From Bacillota bacterium (GTDB taxonomy: Bacteria; Bacillota; Clostridia; Clostridiales; Clostridiaceae), in assembly GCA_023435985.1 (NCBI GenBank), contig JAEZKY010000047.1, forward strand, positions 1 to 15,946: a DNA stretch of 15,946 bases, read 5' to 3'. This document shows, piece by piece, positions 12,605 to 15,946 of the stretch. Positions within the stretch are counted from its first letter, which is position 1. Every line of letters begins with the position of its first letter. A model generated the notes under the pieces. That model was not told the DNA's origin. It saw only the letters and a program-made list of their open reading frames with translations, and ran no database searches. A program made the translations under genes and the position numbers.

Positions 12605-12964
12605 ATGAATGAAAGAATAAGACTAATAAGAAAAAAAGAAAATTTATCTCAACCAAAATTTGGGGAAAAACTGGGAGTAAGTAGAGATGTAATAAATAAC
12701 CTCGAGTTAGGAAGAGTCGAGCCAAAACCGCTAATAATAAATCATATATGTACAACTTTCAATATAAATAAAAAATGGTTATTAACAGGAAACGGAGAAA
12801 TGTACGAAATACCTGAAAAAGACCATGAATTGAGTGAGGCATTAGCAAACATATCAACTTCAAACAATGAAGATATAAAAAAAATAGTAATGAACTTAAA
12901 TAAATTAAATGATAGATATTTAAATATAGTTGAACAATTAATAGATGAATTATCAAAAAAATAA
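12605..12964 (+). CDS. XRE-family prophage repressor
   Basis: 119 residues. MNERIRLIRKKENLSQPKFGEKLGVSRDVINNLELGRVEPKPLIINHICTTFNIN is a full lambda-type helix-turn-helix domain (about residues 1-55), then WLLTGNGEMYE and a helical C-terminal part (about 75-119) that would dimerise. No RecA-dependent autocleavage (LexA-like) domain is present, so release from lysogeny cannot use the classical SOS cleavage of the repressor itself. The ATG at 12605 has GGAAGGG upstream; an earlier in-frame ATG at 12539 lies before the promoter's -35 box and is rejected. Divergent from the early operon. Confidence 0.9.
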   Translation: MNERIRLIRKKENLSQPKFGEKLGVSRDVINNLELGRVEPKPLIINHICTTFNINKKWLLTGNGEMYEIPEKDHELSEALANISTSNNEDIKKIVMNLNKLNDRYLNIVEQLIDELSKK

Positions 12965-12987
12965 AGCAAGCCTCATTAGCTTGCTTT
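12963..12987. terminator. Terminator between repressor and 32-aa gene (likely bidirectional)
   Basis: AAAGCAAGC (12963-12971) and GCTTGCTTT (12979-12987) form a perfect 9-bp stem with a 7-base loop. A T run follows on the + strand, directly after the repressor stop codon. The symmetric AAA/TTT ends suggest it can work in both directions. Confidence 0.85.
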
Positions 12988-13074
12988 TAATAAACTTTTT
13001 ACATAACTATAAATTAAAATCAACATCCTTCTATCATCTATAGAATTTATCATTTTTATTATTTCTTTCTTCAT
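12976..13074 (-). CDS. 32-aa phage peptide, convergent with repressor
   Basis: MKKEIIKMINSIDDRRMLIL then IYSYVKSLLKAS. Short phage proteins with the IDDxxxLxxIYxFIKxLL pattern are, from memory, frequent beside clostridial repressors, with no known role. AAGGAA lies about ten bases before the ATG. Its last codons lie in the terminator hairpin shared with the repressor gene. Confidence 0.6.
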   Translation of the reverse strand: MKKEIIKMINSIDDRRMLILIYSYVKSLLKAS

Positions 13075-13180
13075 AATTTTACCATTCCTTTCTTATTTTA
13101 ACATGATTATACACCCAAAAAGGTTTAATATAACTCAACTTTTAGACAAATTTAGAGTAAAATAATTTCGAGGTGATAAC

Positions 13181-13402
13181 ATGCTAAAACAACAGAGGAT
13201 AAAAAAAGGTCTAACACAGGCACAACTAGGAAAAAGGATAAGAAAAAACAAAAGTTATGTAAGCAGATTAGAAAGGAGAGATAAAAACTTTAACCCATCT
13301 TTAAATCTAATATTAGATTTAAGCAAAGAATTAAATTGTTGTCCAATAAAAGTTTTTATTTTTTTCACAAGAGTAAATTGTAAGTATTTCGGAAAGGATT
13401 GA
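13181..13402 (+). CDS. Small XRE-family helix-turn-helix protein (Cro-like)
   Basis: 73 residues. MLKQQRIKKGLTQAQLGKRIRKNKSYVSRLERRDKNFNPSLNLILDLSKELN is one complete XRE DNA-binding domain, and the short tail is Phe/Cys-rich. GAGGTG precedes the ATG by 5 bases. It ends 6 bases before the integrase gene, so the two are almost certainly one transcript, and it may control integrase expression. I see no clear promoter in 13075-13180, only AT-rich sequence with TAAAAT at 13158-13163. Confidence 0.85.
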   Translation: MLKQQRIKKGLTQAQLGKRIRKNKSYVSRLERRDKNFNPSLNLILDLSKELNCCPIKVFIFFTRVNCKYFGKD

Positions 13403-13408
13403 TAACAA

Positions 13409-14476
13409 ATGGATTACAACATAACATACAGACAAAAGGACAAAGGCTGGCAATACATTATAAGCAAAAAAGAAGATAAATGGAAACAAGTAAAAAGCAA
13501 ACAGGGCTTTAAAACCAAAACATTAGCAAAAGAACATGCCGAAAAAGTATTGGAAGACTTAAAAGAAAATGAAGACTTAAATCAAGAACTTAGAGAAATA
13601 ACTTTTGAGGAATTTAAAAACATGTATATAGAGCATATAAAACTACATATGCAAGAAAATACAATAAGACTATATAATATGGCATTGAAGAATTTTGAAC
13701 CTATATTCAAGCTAGAAATGGATAAAATTACAACTATACACATTCAAAATTGCATAGATAACATGATAAAATCAGGATTATCTCATGGAACAATAAAAAC
13801 ATACAAAAATAGAATTACAGCAATATTCAATAGTGCTATAGATAAATATAACATTATTTCTAAATCTCCGGTAAAAAATTTAGAAATAAAAATAAATAAG
13901 AGTCCTAACAAGAAAAAAGCATTAACCAATTCAGAGTTAAAAGACTTAATAGCTAGAACTAAAAATTTAAAATATAAAGTTATATTTGCTTTAGCTGGAA
14001 TGTGTGGACTAAGAATAGGTGAAATACTAGGTCTAAAATGGAATAAAGTAGACTTCATAAATAACAATATAACAATAGATACTCAATGGAAGAATCTAGA
14101 AGACGATAAAATAGGTTTAGGAAGTCTTAAAACACAAAATTCTTATAGAACTATACCTATATCACCATATGTAAAAAAATTGCTTATACAATGGCAAAAT
14201 GAAAAACCAATAAATATAAGCAATAGAATAATAGTCTACAAATGCATAAGCGGATTAACTGCATTACTAAGAAATTACACAAAGAAACTAGGATATGACT
14301 TGTCTATACATGAATTTAGGCATACATATGCTACAAGCTTAATAGCAAATGGAACAGACTTCAAAACAGTAGCAAAATTAATGGGTCATGACGTCGAACA
14401 GACAATGAAAACATATTCCCATGTAACCGACGAAATGCTAAATAATGCTACTAAAACAATTAATAAAATTTTTTAG
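13409..14476 (+). CDS. int: Tyrosine site-specific recombinase (phage integrase)
   Basis: 355 residues. The N-terminal ITYRQKDKGWQYIISKK...KQGFKTKTLAKEHAEKVL (about 5-50) resembles the arm-binding domain of Tn916-type integrases. The core-binding domain (about 65-150) contains ITFEEFKNMYIEH...NTIRLY. The catalytic domain carries Arg202 (GLRIGE), Lys241 (LKTQNSYRTIPI), His301 and Arg304 (HEFRHTYA), His327 (LMGHD) and nucleophile Tyr336 (KTYSHV). All key residues are present. It recombines the 26-bp core in the end of ogg. Stop to attR is 73 bases. The ATG at 13409 follows AAAGGA and the stop of the small XRE gene. Confidence 0.96.
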   Translation: MDYNITYRQKDKGWQYIISKKEDKWKQVKSKQGFKTKTLAKEHAEKVLEDLKENEDLNQELREITFEEFKNMYIEHIKLHMQENTIRLYNMALKNFEPIFKLEMDKITTIHIQNCIDNMIKSGLSHGTIKTYKNRITAIFNSAIDKYNIISKSPVKNLEIKINKSPNKKKALTNSELKDLIARTKNLKYKVIFALAGMCGLRIGEILGLKWNKVDFINNNITIDTQWKNLEDDKIGLGSLKTQNSYRTIPISPYVKKLLIQWQNEKPINISNRIIVYKCISGLTALLRNYTKKLGYDLSIHEFRHTYATSLIANGTDFKTVAKLMGHDVEQTMKTYSHVTDEMLNNATKTINKIF

Positions 14477-14482
14477 AAATTT

Positions 14483-14502
14483 TTTTTGACGAATTTTTGA
14501 CG
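14483..14502 (+). repeat. Paired 9-bp repeats near attR (candidate integrase arm sites)
   Basis: TTTTTGACG at 14483-14491 and 14494-14502 repeats the pair near attL with identical 11-bp period and orientation. Distance to the core is 47 bases here and 102 bases at the other end. The integrase has an N-terminal domain of the arm-binding type. Confidence 0.75.
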
Positions 14503-14542
14503 AATCAACATTTCTTAATATGAAACCCTTGATATTTCAAGT

Positions 14543-15469
14543 CTAGTCTATATTTATTTTATTTTCTCTTGCATAATAGAATAGATATTGTTGTGCAAAT
14601 CCTGATAACTTCTCAAATTTATTTCTTGCAAAAATTCTAATTTTATTTAATGACGAATCTTCTGCTCCATAGAAATGAATCATTGCACGCTTAACCCACA
14701 CATCTACTGGAAATGCAGAAGTCTTTTCCATAGAAAATAGCATTATACAATCTGCCACTTTAGAGCCTACCCCTTTAAATTCCTGAAGAGCATCATGACA
14801 TTCATCATCACTTAATCTTTTAATATAATCCAAATTGTATTTAAGGTATGGATTTTCTTCATTTAATTTTAAATTTTCATCTTTTACTGAATTATATACA
14901 TTTTTAATTGTATCTATTAAATACTTACTTCTAAAAGATGCTCCTGTTTCTTGTATTTCTTCTAAGGTTGCATCTTTTATTTCATATATACTTGGAAAAG
15001 CATAATAAATCTTGTCTTTATAATTAATTTGTTTTCCCCACTTAACTGATATTTTATTTACAGTCTTTTTTATTGATGGGATATTATTTCTGGCCGAAAT
15101 AATAAAACTAAGCAGCATCTCAAACGGATCTTGATTTAATACCCTTACTCCATATCCAAATTCTATGCTCTGCTTAAGCAAAATATCCTTTGAAAGCTCT
15201 TCCTTTATATCTGAGTAATCTCTATTTAAATCTAAATAATTTAACCAAATTCCATTGAATTCCTCTTCATTGGTATTATAAATTACTACATTATTTCCTT
15301 CTTCTTTTACTTCAATTAATTTTCCAAAAGCAATGACTATAAAATCATTCTCTTCTACCTCTTCAAATCTAAAAATCTGTCCACATTCAAATATATGTTT
15401 AAGTTTAAAATTCTTAACTCCCTCTATTATAACCTGATCTCTAGAAAATTTTATATTTTTATAATCCAT
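14543..15469 (-). CDS. ogg: 8-oxoguanine DNA glycosylase/AP lyase (OGG1 type)
   Basis: Base-excision-repair enzyme removing 8-oxoguanine paired with C. The 308 residues have the OGG N-terminal domain (about 1-110, IFECGQIFRFEE) and the HhH-GPD domain: SFIISARNNIPSIKK, then the hairpin EFKGVGSKVADCIMLFS with the Schiff-base Lys237, and FPVDVWVKRAM with catalytic Asp256. This is the clostridial OGG1-like family, distinct from MutM. AGGAG precedes the ATG at 15469. The prophage is inserted at its 3' end. The last codons (ATA GAC TAG) are phage-derived and end ...KINID, whereas the original end was ...KINIDN. The protein is thus intact apart from one lost C-terminal Asn. Confidence 0.95.
   Translation of the reverse strand: MDYKNIKFSRDQVIIEGVKNFKLKHIFECGQIFRFEEVEENDFIVIAFGKLIEVKEEGNNVVIYNTNEEEFNGIWLNYLDLNRDYSDIKEELSKDILLKQSIEFGYGVRVLNQDPFEMLLSFIISARNNIPSIKKTVNKISVKWGKQINYKDKIYYAFPSIYEIKDATLEEIQETGASFRSKYLIDTIKNVYNSVKDENLKLNEENPYLKYNLDYIKRLSDDECHDALQEFKGVGSKVADCIMLFSMEKTSAFPVDVWVKRAMIHFYGAEDSSLNKIRIFARNKFEKLSGFAQQYLFYYARENKINID
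14550..14575. repeat. attR core, 26-bp direct repeat within ogg
   Basis: Exact second copy of the 26 bp at 4564-4589. Read on the minus strand it encodes the ogg segment Y-A-R-E-N-K-I-N-I. It marks the right prophage junction. Confidence 0.95.
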
Positions 15470-15529
15470 TATTATTACTCCTTTTAAATTTAAAACGAAT
15501 ATTAAATTTCATAGTTATGTTCTAAGTAT

Positions 15530-15934
15530 TTATTTGTGTTTTTCCTTAAGAATTATATTTTCTAAAATTTCAGCACCTGTCTCGATCATTAGTGTGCACT
15601 TTTTAACATCTTTATATTCTTTTTTCAAATCTATACATTTGGTATGTCCTAATTTTTCTCCAAAATTATTTATAAGTTCTTTCGTCATCTCTCTAACAAT
15701 TGGACTCTTATGTCCGCTTACTTCTGTAAACATTGCTCCAATTACACCAATGGAGCCTATTATAACTCCACAAACATCTCCTGTTGCCATTCCACCTCCA
15801 AAACCCGCCATAACTTTTAGTGTTTCTTCAGACAAATTCAAGTTATATTCTTCGTTAGCAGCATACATAATACACTCTGCACAATTTAAATCATATTTAT
15901 CTGTCCAATATTTCATGGCTGTTTCCTTTAACAT
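15530..15934 (-). CDS. C_GCAxxG_C_C family protein (putative redox protein)
   Basis: 134 residues from ATG 15934. Family Cys positions are present: NCAEC (Cys18, Cys21), GFGGGMATGDVCGVIIGSI (Cys55, the glycine-rich core), TKCIDL (Cys100) and KKC (Cys113). The family is widespread in anaerobes; a redox or metal-linked role is presumed, not shown. An in-frame ATG at 15940 overlaps GGAGAG at the window edge, so the ATG at 15934, six bases after that site, is preferred. It is 60 bases upstream of ogg on the same strand with no terminator between, so they may be co-transcribed. Confidence 0.85.
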   Translation of the reverse strand: MLKETAMKYWTDKYDLNCAECIMYAANEEYNLNLSEETLKVMAGFGGGMATGDVCGVIIGSIGVIGAMFTEVSGHKSPIVREMTKELINNFGEKLGHTKCIDLKKEYKDVKKCTLMIETGAEILENIILKEKHK

Positions 15935-15946
15935 TCTCATCTCTCC

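Larger units (their letters stand above)
4564..14575. mobile_element. Integrated filamentous (inovirus-type) prophage with CRESS-like replication module
   Basis: The element is bounded by a 26-bp perfect repeat, with a tyrosine integrase at the right end and ogg as target. It holds a Zot/pI-type ATPase, a 48-aa acidic-hydrophobic-basic major coat protein, a pIII-like anchored surface protein, small membrane proteins, a probable ssDNA-binding protein and a rolling-circle Rep with its origin. Repressor-type regulators are also present. There are no tail, capsid, portal, terminase or lysis genes, which excludes a tailed phage. There are no relaxase or T4SS genes, which argues against an ICE. Gene order resembles Ff phages. 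The excised circle would be 9,986 bp. All modules look intact, so it may be able to excise and be released. Confidence 0.92.

Noticed and set aside
4564..14575. Integrated RCR plasmid or ICE instead of a phage
   Set aside because: CRESS Reps are common on plasmids, but Zot, a coat-like 48-aa protein, a pIII-like anchored protein and the coat-terminator-pIII order point to a filamentous phage. There is no relaxase or mating-pair gene.

Overview
The window is AT-rich DNA from a low-GC Gram-positive bacterium, most likely a Clostridium (sensu stricto). The evidence is strict AGGAGG-type ribosome binding sites, a groES-groEL operon under a perfect CIRCE/HrcA operator, a monomeric [FeFe]-hydrogenase-like protein, a clostridial-type 8-oxoguanine glycosylase and a C_GCAxxG_C_C protein. 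The host genes all lie on the minus strand: 1-4563 (groEL, groES, hydrogenase) and 14543-15946 (ogg and the C_GCAxxG_C_C gene).

Between them sits a complete-looking integrated element of 9,986 bp (4564-14575). It is bounded by a perfect 26-bp direct repeat that is also the last coding stretch of ogg. A tyrosine integrase is at the right end, and matching pairs of 9-bp repeats next to each end look like integrase arm-type sites. Integration replaced the last codons of ogg with an almost equivalent phage-borne tail. The displaced host tail is still readable beyond attL at 4554-4589.

I read the element as a filamentous (inovirus-type) prophage. On the minus strand, in order, it carries: early regulators, a Cys-rich 50-aa protein, a 67-aa protein, the replication origin, Rep, two small proteins, a terminator, a probable ssDNA-binding protein, a small membrane protein, a 48-aa major coat protein, a GC-rich hairpin terminator, a 480-aa pIII-like adsorption protein, an 83-aa membrane protein, a Zot/pI-type assembly ATPase, a second FtsK-like ATPase and a structured non-coding region. 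This closely follows the Ff (M13/fd) order II-V-VII/IX-VIII-terminator-III-VI-I. The + strand carries the lysogeny genes (XRE repressor, small XRE protein, integrase) and a membrane-anchored cargo protein beside attL.

The most striking part is the replication module. Rep has the full CRESS-DNA-virus architecture: an HUH endonuclease with motifs I, II (HTH) and III (YVFK), then an SF3 helicase with Walker A, Walker B and motif C. Upstream of it lies an origin of circovirus/geminivirus form: a perfect 11-bp stem whose loop, on the rep-coding strand, contains the circovirus nonanucleotide TAGTATTAC, with two tandem 7-bp iterons next to the stem and more copies further away. The window therefore joins an animal/plant-ssDNA-virus-like initiator and origin to a filamentous-phage morphogenesis cassette in a clostridial lysogen.

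The two early modules face each other from a compact divergent switch at 12452-12604, with near-consensus promoters in both directions. Leftward transcription would make the regulators and Rep. The coat and assembly block follows an internal terminator (9960-9980), and I could not identify its own promoter with confidence.
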